A DNA stretch of 64,000 bases from an uncultured Bacteroidales bacterium (GCA_902790595.1 CADASL010000001.1:434001-498000), one strand, 5' to 3'; positions 40,516 through 50,045 are shown, counted from the stretch's first letter. The notes: generated by a model from the sequence alone, not told the origin. Numbers and translations are program-made.

Positions 40516-42521
40516 TGCTGAACTATCTGACTAACATAAAGTTATTTGCAAAAAGGATACTTCTGATATTCGTCTTTATGACTGCCACAAGGCTGCTGTT
40601 CTATGCAATGAATAGCAGCCATTTTTGTTTGTCATTCAGCGAGTTAGTCTTGCATTTGCTCTACGGGCTGCATTTCGATATGGTGTCGATTGCGCTGGCC
40701 AATATGCTGTTTGTGCTGATGAGCATTGTTCCGGTGAGCCGGATTTTAGACAACCGCATTTATCAGAAAATACTGAAAATCATCTTTTTAATCACAAACA
40801 TTGCAATTCTTGCGTGCAATTTTGTGGATTGTAAATTCTATGAGTGGGAAGAGAAACGGCTCACGGCCGACATTTTCACACCCGAATGGATGGGCGATGA
40901 TTTTCTGACGCTGCTGCCGCGATTCTTCACCGACTATTGGCCACTGTTTCTGCTATTTGCGGCCACGGTGGCGCTGTTTGTCTGGCTTTATCCCAATCAC
41001 AAGCCCGTTGAAAGGCAACGCTGCACACCGCTTGAATATGCTATGCAAAGTGTTGTGGCACTGCTGATTATGGCGATTACTGCGTTGGCGTCGCGCGGAA
41101 GTTTTGGCGAGAAACCACTGCGCATAATGGCAGCTGCCAAATACACCACGCCCGAGCGGATGCCGCTGATTCTGAACTCATCGTTCACAATCTTCAAAAC
41201 ATTGGGCAACAGCACGTTATCGCAATACAACTACTTCACCGAAGATGAACTCGAGCAGATTTACACACCACTTCACGCGCCCGACAGCACTACCGTTGGC
41301 AAGGGCAAGAATGTGGTTATCATTATTTTAGAGAGTTTCGGCCGCGAATACAGCGCTCTGCTCAACAACTCGAAAACCGGCTACACGCCTTGCCTTGACT
41401 CGCTGATGCGCCAAGGTCTTTACTGCACAAACGCGTACGCCAACGGCAAACGCTCAATTGAAGCAATGCCGTCGGTGATGGCGTCGCTGCCGGCACTGCT
41501 CGACAAGGCGTTCATCACATCGACATACGCATCGAACCAAATTGACGGCATCGCCACCCTGCTTGGCCGGCAAGGCTACACATCGGCGTTCTTCCACGGC
41601 GGCGCAAACGGCACAATGAGCTTCGACAGTTTCACGAGCCTTGCCGGATTCGAGCGCTACTACGGCTTTAACGAGTACCCCGACAAGGGCGATTCCGACA
41701 ACTATTGGGGCATTTTCGACGAGCCGTTTGAGCAGTTTATGGTGAGCGAACTTTCGACTTTCAAGCAGCCGTTTGTGGCCGGACTGTTCACCTTGAGCTC
41801 GCACCACCCATACACCATTCCCGAGCAGCACAAAGGCCGTTTCCCGAAAGGGCATCTGATTAATTTAGAGAGCATTGGCTACGCCGATTACGCTCTGGGG
41901 CGATTCTTTGAGTCGGCTGCGAAAACCGACTGGTACAACAACACGCTTTTTGTGCTGACGGCCGACCACACAGCGCAGTCGGAATCGGAATTCTACCAAT
42001 CGACAGTGGGGCATTATGCTGTGCCACTGATATTTATCTGCCCATCGGACAGCACAATGCACGGCGTCTACACCCGCACCGCGCAGCAAATCGACATTAT
42101 GCCCACCATTCTCGACTACGTGGGCTGCGACGAGCCTTATGTGGCCTTCGGCAACAGCCTGTTCGACAGCGCCGCACCACGAGTTTCGGTGAGCTATCTG
42201 AACGGACTTTATCAGATTATCGACGACGAACGGTGCGTGATTTTCGATGGCGATGAGTTCACAACATCGATGGAAATCAGAAAGTTACATCAGAACGACG
42301 GCATCGACCGCTACGCCAACGGATACCAATTTGTTTCCATCGGAGAAAGCCTGAAACGCTACAAAGCCGAAGCCGACGAACTGCTGCGCAATCGCAATAC
42401 GTATCTGTCTAAAAACAAGGCAGATGAGCAAAACTTGCGACTTTTGAAAGGCATCATTCAGCAGTACAACACACGGATGCAAAACAATGAGTTGTCGGCA
42501 AAACGAAATAAAATTCGTTAA
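40515..42521 (+). CDS. LTA synthase-like phosphoglycerol transferase (sulfatase fold)
   Basis: This 668-residue protein has five membrane helices in the first 200 residues and a large periplasmic alkaline-phosphatase-like domain. Metal and catalytic marks are VVIIILESFGREY (Glu), NGKRSIEAMPSVMASLP with a Ser or Thr nucleophile position (here Ser in place of the Thr of LtaS), and LTADHTAQ (Asp-His). It probably transfers phosphoglycerol or a similar head group onto a glycan or lipid. A lipid kinase gene follows 13 bp later, which would recycle diacylglycerol released by such a transferase. I use the ATG at 40515 rather than TTG at 40512. Confidence 0.85.
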   Translation: MLNYLTNIKLFAKRILLIFVFMTATRLLFYAMNSSHFCLSFSELVLHLLYGLHFDMVSIALANMLFVLMSIVPVSRILDNRIYQKILKIIFLITNIAILACNFVDCKFYEWEEKRLTADIFTPEWMGDDFLTLLPRFFTDYWPLFLLFAATVALFVWLYPNHKPVERQRCTPLEYAMQSVVALLIMAITALASRGSFGEKPLRIMAAAKYTTPERMPLILNSSFTIFKTLGNSTLSQYNYFTEDELEQIYTPLHAPDSTTVGKGKNVVIIILESFGREYSALLNNSKTGYTPCLDSLMRQGLYCTNAYANGKRSIEAMPSVMASLPALLDKAFITSTYASNQIDGIATLLGRQGYTSAFFHGGANGTMSFDSFTSLAGFERYYGFNEYPDKGDSDNYWGIFDEPFEQFMVSELSTFKQPFVAGLFTLSSHHPYTIPEQHKGRFPKGHLINLESIGYADYALGRFFESAAKTDWYNNTLFVLTADHTAQSESEFYQSTVGHYAVPLIFICPSDSTMHGVYTRTAQQIDIMPTILDYVGCDEPYVAFGNSLFDSAAPRVSVSYLNGLYQIIDDERCVIFDGDEFTTSMEIRKLHQNDGIDRYANGYQFVSIGESLKRYKAEADELLRNRNTYLSKNKADEQNLRLLKGIIQQYNTRMQNNELSAKRNKIR

Positions 42522-42534
42522 TTTGCAGAAAAAA

Positions 42535-43512
42535 ATGGCCGAAGAAATTCTTTTCATAGTAAACCCCATTTCGGGAACCGGAAAGCAGAAAAAGCTGAAC
42601 AAAAATCTTGAAAAGACATTGAATTACAGCCTTTTCAACCCAACAATCGTGTACACACAACACGCCGGCCACGCCACCGAAATGAGCCGCGAAGCCATTG
42701 GGCACTACAAATACGTGATTGCCGTGGGCGGCGACGGAACGGTGAATGAAGTGGTGAAAGGGCTGACGGGCAGCGAAACCACAATGGGCATCATTCCCGT
42801 GGGCTCGGGCAACGGACTGGCGCGGCATCTGAACATTCCGATGGATATGGACGAAGCCATAAAAGTCATCAATAAGCAGCTGACGAAACGGATTGATACT
42901 GTGAAGATTAACAATGAATTGTCGGTCAACGTGTCGGGCGTTGGGTTCGATGCGCACGTGGCTCACAAATTCGCAAAAAACGGCAAGCGCGGCTCGATTC
43001 CGTATGTAAAAATCGCCGCAACCGAGTTTCAGCACTATAAAACGCAGGCTTACAAGATTGTAGCCGACGGGAAACCGATGTTCCGCAACGCTTTTATGAT
43101 TAGCCTTGCCAACTCGGCGCAGTTCGGCAACAACGCGCTCATCTCGCCCGAAGCAAAGATTGACGACGGCCTGGTTGACATCTGCATTCTGTCGGAATTT
43201 CCGAAAGTTGAAGCACCGGCCGTAGGCGCGCGGCTATTCAACCGCACAATGCACAAATCGAAATTCATTGAGATTATCAGGGCCCGCAAGGTGGAAATCG
43301 ACACCAACCACCCGATTATCGCTCATATCGACGGTGAGCCTCTGATTTTCAACGATATGCTAAACATCGAAGTACAGCCGGCATCGCTCAGCATCATCTA
43401 CAACGACGAGATTCAGAAACCGATAATAACGGCTATCGAGAAAGATTTTGTGAAACTGTTCGGCAAGGCCACTGGCGGCATTTTCAGTAAGAAAAAGAGT
43501 ATCAGCGAGTAA
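42535..43512 (+). CDS. Diacylglycerol/lipid kinase (YegS/DgkB-like)
   Basis: This 325-residue kinase of the DAGK catalytic superfamily has NPISGTGKQKK at the N-terminus, AVGGDGTVNEVVKGL and VGSGNGLARHL as the nucleotide site, and a C-terminal beta domain. It probably phosphorylates diacylglycerol to phosphatidate. I start at MAEEIL; the earlier in-frame Met lies inside the previous gene's tail. The neighbour LtaS-like enzyme would generate diacylglycerol from phosphatidylglycerol, as in the LtaS-DgkB pair of Gram-positive bacteria. It is coupled to the next gene by TAATG. Confidence 0.88.
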   Translation: MAEEILFIVNPISGTGKQKKLNKNLEKTLNYSLFNPTIVYTQHAGHATEMSREAIGHYKYVIAVGGDGTVNEVVKGLTGSETTMGIIPVGSGNGLARHLNIPMDMDEAIKVINKQLTKRIDTVKINNELSVNVSGVGFDAHVAHKFAKNGKRGSIPYVKIAATEFQHYKTQAYKIVADGKPMFRNAFMISLANSAQFGNNALISPEAKIDDGLVDICILSEFPKVEAPAVGARLFNRTMHKSKFIEIIRARKVEIDTNHPIIAHIDGEPLIFNDMLNIEVQPASLSIIYNDEIQKPIITAIEKDFVKLFGKATGGIFSKKKSISE

Positions 43513-44099
43513 TGAAAAACGTGATTTTTGATTTGGGCGGTGTTGTCTTTTCGCGTGACAAACGGTTATGTTCCAACGATTTGCTTGCATTTTGGAAAAT
43601 CATTCACGCCACCCCAACACCAAAATTCTGGCTTGAGTTCGACCGCGGCACTCTCACGTGGGAAGAGATGGTTCTGACTATGACTGAAGTGATGCAAATG
43701 CCTTATAATCACTGCGATGAGATTCTGCACGAAGCCATTGCGCAAACACGCCCCGTGGCAGCCACAAGCGAACTGATTGGACAACTGAAAAAGGCTGGTT
43801 ACAAACTGTTTGTGCTGTCGAATATGTCGTTCGAGTTTATTGCCGACTTCCGCAAATACCCGATTCTCAAAGAGTTCGACGGCGAAGTGATTTCGTGCTA
43901 CTACAATCTGATTAAACCCGAACGCGCCTTCTACGAATTGATTTCCAACAAGTTCGGGCTCAACCCCGCCGAAACGCTCTTCATCGACGACAAACCCGTG
44001 AACACCGTTGCAGCCGCCGACTTTGGCTTCAACGTCTTCAACTTCGACCGCGAGAATCCTGAGAAAGCGTGCAACGAGCTACGGAAGATGCTGATTTAG
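43512..44099 (+). CDS. HAD-family hydrolase
   Basis: This 195-residue HAD phosphatase-like protein has motif I FDLGGVVFSRD (the nucleophile Asp of D-x-x-G-V-V is kept), motif II VLSNMS, motif III Lys in YYNLIKPERAFYE and motif IV FIDDKPVN. The FDLGGVV form is typical of the YihX or haloacid dehalogenase subgroup that acts on sugar phosphates or small phosphoesters. It is the last gene of the run, which ends in a terminator; its substrate is unknown. Confidence 0.88.
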   Translation: MKNVIFDLGGVVFSRDKRLCSNDLLAFWKIIHATPTPKFWLEFDRGTLTWEEMVLTMTEVMQMPYNHCDEILHEAIAQTRPVAATSELIGQLKKAGYKLFVLSNMSFEFIADFRKYPILKEFDGEVISCYYNLIKPERAFYELISNKFGLNPAETLFIDDKPVNTVAAADFGFNVFNFDRENPEKACNELRKMLI

Positions 44100-44126
44100 T
44101 GCTTCCAAAGAAACGCTGACAACACC

Positions 44127-44163
44127 AAATCGGCAGATTATCAAAATATTGCCGAATTTTGTC
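44127..44163 (+). terminator. Terminator of the mmd-LtaS-kinase-HAD gene run
   Basis: AAATCGGCA pairs with TGCCGAATTT around an A+T-rich loop and continues into TTTTGTCTTT. Confidence 0.65.
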
Positions 44164-44193
44164 TTTGGCCGCTCGATTTTATCGCACACAGCT

Positions 44194-44201
44194 TAAATTT
44201 G
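44194..44201 (+). promoter_or_regulatory. -7 box TAAATTTG for the subtilase gene
   Basis: This is an exact TAnnTTTG match 22 bp before the start codon. No convincing -33 box at the usual spacing. Confidence 0.5.
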
Positions 44202-44223
44202 TGATTCGTTAACAGAAAGCGAT

Positions 44224-46947
44224 ATGACGGGACATCTTCTTCAACTGGAAATCAAGCTTGCAAAAATATGGCGCACCGCCGTGCTGTCGATTGCGGGCGT
44301 TTTGTGTGCGGCCAGCCTGCAAGCACAAGAGGCAAACTATCGGCCTGATATTATTGTGGTTAAGTACAGCAACGCGAAGGCTGCCACCGACCGCACTGCG
44401 CAGTTCGAAAATCTGTGTCACGCCAAAGCTCTACGTGCAAACAGAATGTTTGCGGCAAGCAAGAGAGACAACCTCTCGGCAGAGTTGAACCGCATCTATC
44501 TAATTGAATACAAAGGAGATGAAAACCCGATTGTGGTAGCGAAAAAACTTGCGCAAAGCGAGGATGTTGAGTATGCCGAACCTTACTGGATTCCTGAGCC
44601 GTTGGGCGTTCCCAACGACCCGAATCTCGGCCGACAATATTTTATGAACATTACAAAAACACTAGAGGCTCAAGAAATTACACAAGGCGACACCAACATT
44701 GTCATCGGCATTGTTGACACGGGTGTTGATGTCTATCACGAGGATTTGGCCGACAACATCAAGCTGAATCACGCCGACCCCATTAATGGAATCGACGATG
44801 ACAACGACGGCTACATTGACAACTACCGAGGCTGGGATTTGGGCGAAAATGACAATAATCCAATCAGCTCGGCCAACCACCACGGCAGCAACGTGGCCGG
44901 AATGGCTTGTGCCACAACCAATAACGGTATTGGAGTGGCTAGTGTTGGCTATAAAACCAAATTCCTGCCAATCAAGGCCGCCAACGAGAATGGCTCGCTC
45001 ACGGCTTGCTACGAGGGCATTGTGTACGCCGCCGACCACGGCTGCCAAATCATCAACTGCTCGTGGGGCTCGCAAGCCAAGAATCTGCTCTGCGACGATG
45101 TGATTAAATATGCGCAAAGCCGTGGTTGTCTGGTAATTGCAGCGGCAGGCAACACCGGAACCGATGTCAGATACTACCCGGCCTCGTGCGACGGAGTGTT
45201 TAGCGTGTGCGCGTCAAACTCAACCGACACAAAGTGGAAAAGCTCAACCTACAACACCCGCGTGGACATTGCCGCACCTGGCGAGAACGTCTTCACCACG
45301 ACATCGGGCAGCTATCAGATGAGCAACGGCACATCGTTTGCCGCACCGCTCGTTTCGGGTGCCGCCGCGCTTGTTTGGGCGGTCAAGCCGGCACTCACAG
45401 CCGTGCAAGTGGCTGAATTGTTGCGCGTTACGGCAGACAACATCGACACCATCCCGGCCAACGCCCAATATGCGGGCAAGATGGGTTCGGGACGCATCAA
45501 TGTGCTGCGGGCCCTGACTGACAGCACCTCGCCGTCACTTCGCATCACCGACTGCAAGTTTTTGAGCGACGATAACGACTTTGTGTCGGGCGACCAGATA
45601 GAAATCAGACTCACCATATGCAACTATCTAAAAAAAGCTGAAAACGTGACTATTACACTCGATTCGCCGGATAATAGCGTCGATGTGCTGAACGGCACGT
45701 GGGGAACCGCCCAAATTGGCGAGATGCAAAGCACTGACTCCCCGGTATTTTCCGCAACTATAGCCAACAATCTCGGCGACAACGCCATTGTGCCACTCAG
45801 GTTCAAGTTCGAAGCTGACGGATATTCGGCATCTCAGATTGTGGAACTAACTGTAAATCCATCGTTTAGAGATGTTGAATGGGGACAGATGCAAACCACC
45901 ATTGCCGACAATGGCAAAATTGGCATCTACGATTACGAGGCGCAAAAAGGCTTCGGCTTCATCTACCAGAAAAAGCAGAATCTGCTGAGCGACGGCGCCC
46001 TGATTTTCGCTTTCGACAGTTCGAAAATTGCAAGCGCATTCCAAACCGACAACCAGTTCTCGGCCACGACCGGCCGCCCGGCAACCCAAGTTATCGATGG
46101 TGTAACGCACATAAAATCAACCATTAAACCGAATAATATCTATGGTGTAGAGATTTTGCAGGATTTCATTTTCGACAGCCAGAACCTGCCCACCGCAATG
46201 ATTTGCGACTACTCTATTGTCTGCTCGCGCAACGACGGTTCGCCTAACGCCGCCATCGGACTTTACTTCGACTGGGACATTGTGAACAGCCTCTCCAACA
46301 AAATTGAGTACGACGCGGCGCGGAAGCTGGCCTACATCTACAACACCGGCAACATCGGACTTTATGGCGGTATTTGCTTGATTAGCAATGGAAAAGCTAC
46401 GCCTTACGCTTTCGAAATCAGCGAGAAGGGCGGCAGTATCAACATTAAAGACGATTTTACCGACGAGCAAAAATGGCTTGCTATGAACCAGTCGCGGCCA
46501 GAATCGACAAGCTTCGACATCGACCTTGCTCTGATGCTCTCGAACAACCAGCTGACAATCAACCCGAAAGACACCACTCACGTGACGTTTGCCGTGCTGG
46601 CCGCCGAGAACCGGTATGAGCTGAACCGCGCCGCCGACCTTGCAAAAAAGCTATACACCAAACGTGAAAGCACTATGATTGAGGACGATACAACGGCAAT
46701 TGAATATCTTAGGCCAACTGCAGCTTTGATTTATCCAAATCCCGTCAAATCAACCATTTACATCGAAAACGACCATCCGATTTCTATTGTGAGAATTTTC
46801 AGCACAAGTGGTGTTTTGGAAACCGAAAAGGTTGTCGGCGGAAACACATCGGCAAGCATCAGCGCAAGCCAAATAGCTGACGGACTGCACATTGTGGAAA
46901 TTATTAGCACCGATGGCCGGATTGAACGAAGAATGGTGGTTAAATAA
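44224..46947 (+). CDS. Secreted subtilisin-like protease (S8) with T9SS sorting domain
   Basis: This 907-residue protein has an N-terminal signal (about 15-35, VLSIAGVLCAASLQA) and an inhibitor-like prodomain (to about 125). The peptidase has Asp165 (GIVDTGVDVY), His220 (NHHGSNVAGMA) and Ser371 (GTSFAAPLVSGAAAL). Beta-rich segments follow (about 440-800). Residues 835-907 form a type A sorting domain (LIYPNPVKSTIYIEN, ADGLHIVEI, RRMVVK). It is therefore secreted through the type IX system and probably degrades protein outside the cell. No immunity or inhibitor gene is adjacent. Confidence 0.93.
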   Translation: MTGHLLQLEIKLAKIWRTAVLSIAGVLCAASLQAQEANYRPDIIVVKYSNAKAATDRTAQFENLCHAKALRANRMFAASKRDNLSAELNRIYLIEYKGDENPIVVAKKLAQSEDVEYAEPYWIPEPLGVPNDPNLGRQYFMNITKTLEAQEITQGDTNIVIGIVDTGVDVYHEDLADNIKLNHADPINGIDDDNDGYIDNYRGWDLGENDNNPISSANHHGSNVAGMACATTNNGIGVASVGYKTKFLPIKAANENGSLTACYEGIVYAADHGCQIINCSWGSQAKNLLCDDVIKYAQSRGCLVIAAAGNTGTDVRYYPASCDGVFSVCASNSTDTKWKSSTYNTRVDIAAPGENVFTTTSGSYQMSNGTSFAAPLVSGAAALVWAVKPALTAVQVAELLRVTADNIDTIPANAQYAGKMGSGRINVLRALTDSTSPSLRITDCKFLSDDNDFVSGDQIEIRLTICNYLKKAENVTITLDSPDNSVDVLNGTWGTAQIGEMQSTDSPVFSATIANNLGDNAIVPLRFKFEADGYSASQIVELTVNPSFRDVEWGQMQTTIADNGKIGIYDYEAQKGFGFIYQKKQNLLSDGALIFAFDSSKIASAFQTDNQFSATTGRPATQVIDGVTHIKSTIKPNNIYGVEILQDFIFDSQNLPTAMICDYSIVCSRNDGSPNAAIGLYFDWDIVNSLSNKIEYDAARKLAYIYNTGNIGLYGGICLISNGKATPYAFEISEKGGSINIKDDFTDEQKWLAMNQSRPESTSFDIDLALMLSNNQLTINPKDTTHVTFAVLAAENRYELNRAADLAKKLYTKRESTMIEDDTTAIEYLRPTAALIYPNPVKSTIYIENDHPISIVRIFSTSGVLETEKVVGGNTSASISASQIADGLHIVEIISTDGRIERRMVVK

Positions 46948-47193
46948 TGGTGCGGGGGAAAATTTGCAAGCAGAATTAAGTAGTATTTGCAAGTAAATGT
47001 TTCTGTACTGAAGAAACAGATACCAATCAAAGTACAGACCCGCAGGATTTCTCTTGCAGATTATTTAATTAATGCCCAATACAATTGGCTGTCCCCGCCA
47101 ACCAATTCAAACAGCGTTTAATCTAAATTTAAACAACGAGGCCGCCCAATTTTATGGACAGCCTCTATTATCAATCAATAATTAATTAACTCG

Positions 47194-48014
47194 TTATAAA
47201 TCTTTTACAAGACGGACTGATAGTCCACAGTTACGATAAGCCTTCCCTACATCCACATAATTGTTGCTACGGAAATAAAGATAATGAGCCATATTACCAT
47301 CCGCAGAAACCGACCAATAATAACCATATTCTGTATCAACCATATCTATTCCACATCGATACCCCGCAGCAGGAAGAAAAACAGCACCTGCTGATTCCAT
47401 TTTTCGCCATTGGTCAGCTGTATATTCATTAATTTTAGCACCCGGTTCAAAAGATGTCCCGCCTGGCTGCTTCCAATTATCAGGCAAAATAACCAAGCCA
47501 AAAACATCATTCACCACGGCCATTCCTCGTTTTAAAGGCGCATCATTACGCTGATTTATCAAATAGTCCACTCAATGTTAGAAAGAGTACGCCAAAGTCC
47601 CTCTCCATTAATTATTTTGTTTTGCACTCCCCAATCGGCATTTTTATACTCATTGGTGATATTTAATTTTGAGTCATTGCCAACATAGTAATCCTAATAA
47701 TTGGTGCTTGTGTCATAAGGCTGATATGCACTTGCACCACTGTCCCAACCACTTGTCCCCCAACCGAAAAGGTCAATCCAACCATCATACGAATTGCTTA
47801 TTTTAGAGTTGTCAGCACCAATAATATCATACTGGTTATCGGCAAAACGCCAAGTGCTTGTGCTTGCTTGATATTGCAAATTACCTTTCGAAAACTCCAC
47901 TGTTTTGCCGATGTTGATTGAAAATTCGTTGTGCAATTCTTCGTCTTTGTCGCAAGCCACAATAATAGTAGTCATCAAACTGAATACCGTGAGATTTTTA
48001 ATGATTTGTTTCAT
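47194..48014 (-). pseudogene. Decayed FISUMP-like lipoprotein gene
   Basis: This is the remains of a lipoprotein of about 270 residues. The 5' part encodes a signal and lipobox (MTTIIVACDKDEE) and a fold with WRFADNQYDIIGADN and WIDLFGWGTSGW. An in-frame TAG stops it at 47694-47696. The same frame continues (DYYVGNDSKLNITN...) to about 47580, where one missing base shifts the frame. The 3' part (DYLINQRNDAP..., FLPAAGYRCGIDMVD, GLSVRLVKDL) then runs to 47194. It belongs to the same broad surface-protein family as 9682-10446 and 11563-12306. Confidence 0.8.
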
Positions 48015-48148
48015 CGTTTTTGTTGTTAATGTGCGTGTTATAAGTTTTTGTTTTGTATCCACCAATTATTGGTTTTAACAAGAGAATAATAACTGGCCCG
48101 CCGGTTTTGAGTGATGAAAACAAAGTCTGAAACGGACACCTTTCGATC

Positions 48149-48385
48149 TTATTTGGAAATGTCGGACAAGTGAAGTAAGTCTGAATAATAGCGGAACAAA
48201 TCTACGCTTAAAGCGCGTGATATTAGCAGAATCTGGTCTGCATCGATTGATTTCTTCTTGTAAATCTTGCTGATGGCTGGCGGACATACGCAAATGCGTT
48301 CGGCAAGCCATTTGTTTGTGCGGCCCTGCTCTCGCATTGTATTTTCAATGATTTTCCCGATGTGTATGCCTTCCTGATTTGCCAT
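48149..48385 (-). CDS. Small XRE-type helix-turn-helix regulator
   Basis: This 78-residue protein is almost entirely one HTH domain (about 8-65: HIGKIIENTMREQGRTNKWL, then CPPAISKIYKKKSID, AD-QILLISRAL). It probably represses its own promoter. It stands alone between the decayed lipoprotein gene and ATPase 2, with an inverted repeat about 65 bp upstream of its start (48451-48518) that could be its operator. No toxin partner is seen. Confidence 0.75.
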   Translation of the reverse strand: MANQEGIHIGKIIENTMREQGRTNKWLAERICVCPPAISKIYKKKSIDADQILLISRALSVDLFRYYSDLLHLSDISK

Positions 48386-48450
48386 AAAAAAAGCGTTCGC
48401 CGATTTCGTTTTTGTCGCCTATTATAAGCGGAAGGCTCTGGTAAAGCCAC

Positions 48451-48518
48451 GTACACTAATAAGCACGAAACGGCTCACGCATTTAGCGCGAACCCAACAT
48501 TTGCTTATTCTCGTGTAC
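48451..48518. repeat. Imperfect inverted repeat upstream of the XRE gene
   Basis: GTACAC-TA-ATAAGCA (48451-48465) is matched by TGCTTAT-TCTC-GTGTAC (48502-48518) around a loop of about 36 nt. It may be an operator, a leader hairpin or a relic of a small element. Confidence 0.45.
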
Positions 48519-48694
48519 TTAAAATTTACCAGATTTCCCGCTTTGAGAATAAAGCCGTAAAATTCAATATGTTAGAATGTAATTATCCGTCTATTATAGT
48601 TAATTATATATGTATTTAACAATAGGTCAAAGATAGTTACGTTCGACGTGAAATGAAAGTTTTTTTCTGCACAAACTTTGCTTTATGCCGACTA

Positions 48695-49870
48695 TCAGTA
48701 ATTCAAACCGAAAGCCCAAAGCGGAATAGTATTCATATAGGCGTGCTCAATGTCATCTTTCACCACAAAGGCGTTTTCTACGTTCCGAATCTGTCGTTTT
48801 CCCTTGCTTTTGCCGCCAACTTCAAATGTGCAATCACCAATTTTGAAATCAGACACTTGCGAAGCCAAAACCTTTTGATTGACACTTGTTGCCGAAAGGA
48901 AAAATGTCTCGCGTACATTGCCTATTTCTGCCGAATCGCCCGAAAGAGCATAAATTAGGTTCGTGTTTGCAAGGTACACTTTTTCAACCTTTTCCATCAT
49001 CGCCATACCTCCGTCGGCAAGCATCAGACGGTTAATCAGGCCTGCCTTCTCCATAAAAACCATATAATCGGCCACCGAACCACGATCAGCAGAAATGGCG
49101 CGCCCAATCTCGGTGTATTTCGGCTTGAACGGCACACTTTGCGAAATGATATACAGCAATTTCTTCAACTTGCGGGCTGTTGAAATGTTCATATTCGCAA
49201 ACGTCGGAATGTCAATTTCAAGTGTATGATTGATAACGTTTTCCAATCGCAATTGATAATTATCTTGTCCGTAAAACGGGAAATACCCACACTGCAAATA
49301 TTGCTTGAAATGGGCAATTGGGTGTGGCACCTTATCAGTAATATCCGCTTTTCCCATCAGTATATCGTCAAGTACAAAAGGTTGAATATCAAGTTTCAGC
49401 GAATAGTTCAGATACTCGCGAAATGATAGACCGTGCAGTTCGTAGGTGATTGCGCGGCGACTCAAATCTGCATCGGTGCCACTAATAATATCGAGAATCG
49501 AAGAGCCCGTTACAACCAATTTTAAATCAGGTAGATAATCGTACATCATCTTCACTTCTTTTGACCAATTTGGATATTTATGCACCTCGTCGATATAAAG
49601 TACCTTGCCTCCATTTTTGCAAAAAGCCGCCGCCGTATCGAACATTGAGTTTGCTGTAAAATAGGTGTTATCGGCTGAAATATAGAGCGACGTGTCTTTT
49701 GCGCCAGAAAGTTTGATACGTTGAAATAATAGCGTGGTCTTGCCCACTCCGCGCGTTCCCACAATCGCAATCAGTTGAGAGTTCCAGTCGATTTTGTTGT
49801 ATAGGTAGCGGACAAAATCGGTTGGCGTGCTGGCCAATTTCGAAGCGTACAATTCGTATAAAAATTCCAT
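48695..49870 (-). CDS. AAA ATPase with C-terminal DUF4143 (ATPase 2)
   Basis: This 391-residue protein has Walker A GTRGVGKTT (about 36-44), Walker B VLYIDEVH, a VTGSSILDI sensor, then the DUF4143 region with a winged-helix part (about 205-300). A C-terminal FEVGGKSKGKRQI-type stretch resembles the strand-turn-Lys of nuclease-like folds. It is distantly similar to ATPase 1 (26061-27209). The longer frame to 49924 would start upstream of the -7 box at 49890, so I use the Met at 49870; a Met at 49876 is also possible. A phased palindrome array sits directly upstream. Confidence 0.83.
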   Translation of the reverse strand: MEFLYELYASKLASTPTDFVRYLYNKIDWNSQLIAIVGTRGVGKTTLLFQRIKLSGAKDTSLYISADNTYFTANSMFDTAAAFCKNGGKVLYIDEVHKYPNWSKEVKMMYDYLPDLKLVVTGSSILDIISGTDADLSRRAITYELHGLSFREYLNYSLKLDIQPFVLDDILMGKADITDKVPHPIAHFKQYLQCGYFPFYGQDNYQLRLENVINHTLEIDIPTFANMNISTARKLKKLLYIISQSVPFKPKYTEIGRAISADRGSVADYMVFMEKAGLINRLMLADGGMAMMEKVEKVYLANTNLIYALSGDSAEIGNVRETFFLSATSVNQKVLASQVSDFKIGDCTFEVGGKSKGKRQIRNVENAFVVKDDIEHAYMNTIPLWAFGLNY

Positions 49871-49889
49871 AACCATAATATTTTGGAAC

Positions 49890-49897
49890 AAAGATAA
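49890..49897 (-). promoter_or_regulatory. -7 box TATCTTTG for ATPase 2
   Basis: This exact TAnnTTTG match on the minus strand puts the transcription start near 49883 and gives a very short leader. The palindrome array begins 7 bp further upstream, over the -33 region. Confidence 0.6.
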
Positions 49898-49903
49898 TAA
49901 AAT

Positions 49904-49986
49904 TGCGGAACAAAATCCGCACATTTATTAAAAAATGCAGATTTAACTCCGCATATTTCAAGCAAAACTGCGGAATAAAATCCGCA
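49904..49986. repeat. Phased palindrome array upstream of ATPase 2
   Basis: There are three copies of TGCGGA-N6-TCCGCA, at 49904-49921, 49935-49954 (one mismatch) and 49969-49986. Centres are 32 and 33 bp apart, close to three helical turns. Spacers share catattt/acattt words. A GGAACAAA fragment near 49886 and tttgcgcttcgaaa near 49997 may be decayed ends. The layout parallels the array before ATPase 1, but the palindrome word differs. Confidence 0.75.
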
Positions 49987-50007
49987 TATTTCAAATTTTG
50001 CGCTTCG

Positions 50008-50045
50008 AAATAATTGTCAATTGTCCACCATCAATTGTCAATTCA
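50008..50045. repeat. Short tandem word caattgtc (intergenic)
   Basis: Near-repeats of tcaattgtccaccatcaat lie at the 3' end of the WalJ-like gene; same type of word-like repeat as other gaps in the window. Confidence 0.45.

Noticed and set aside
46948..47193. Terminator pair GAGGCCGCCC/GGACAGCCTC after the subtilase gene
   Set aside because: The stem is imperfect and no U-run follows on either strand; it resembles the terminator at 15906-15937 but is too weak to list.
49871..49924. Longer start for ATPase 2 at 49924
   Set aside because: It would put the promoter and part of the palindrome array inside the coding region; the added residues look like translated repeat.
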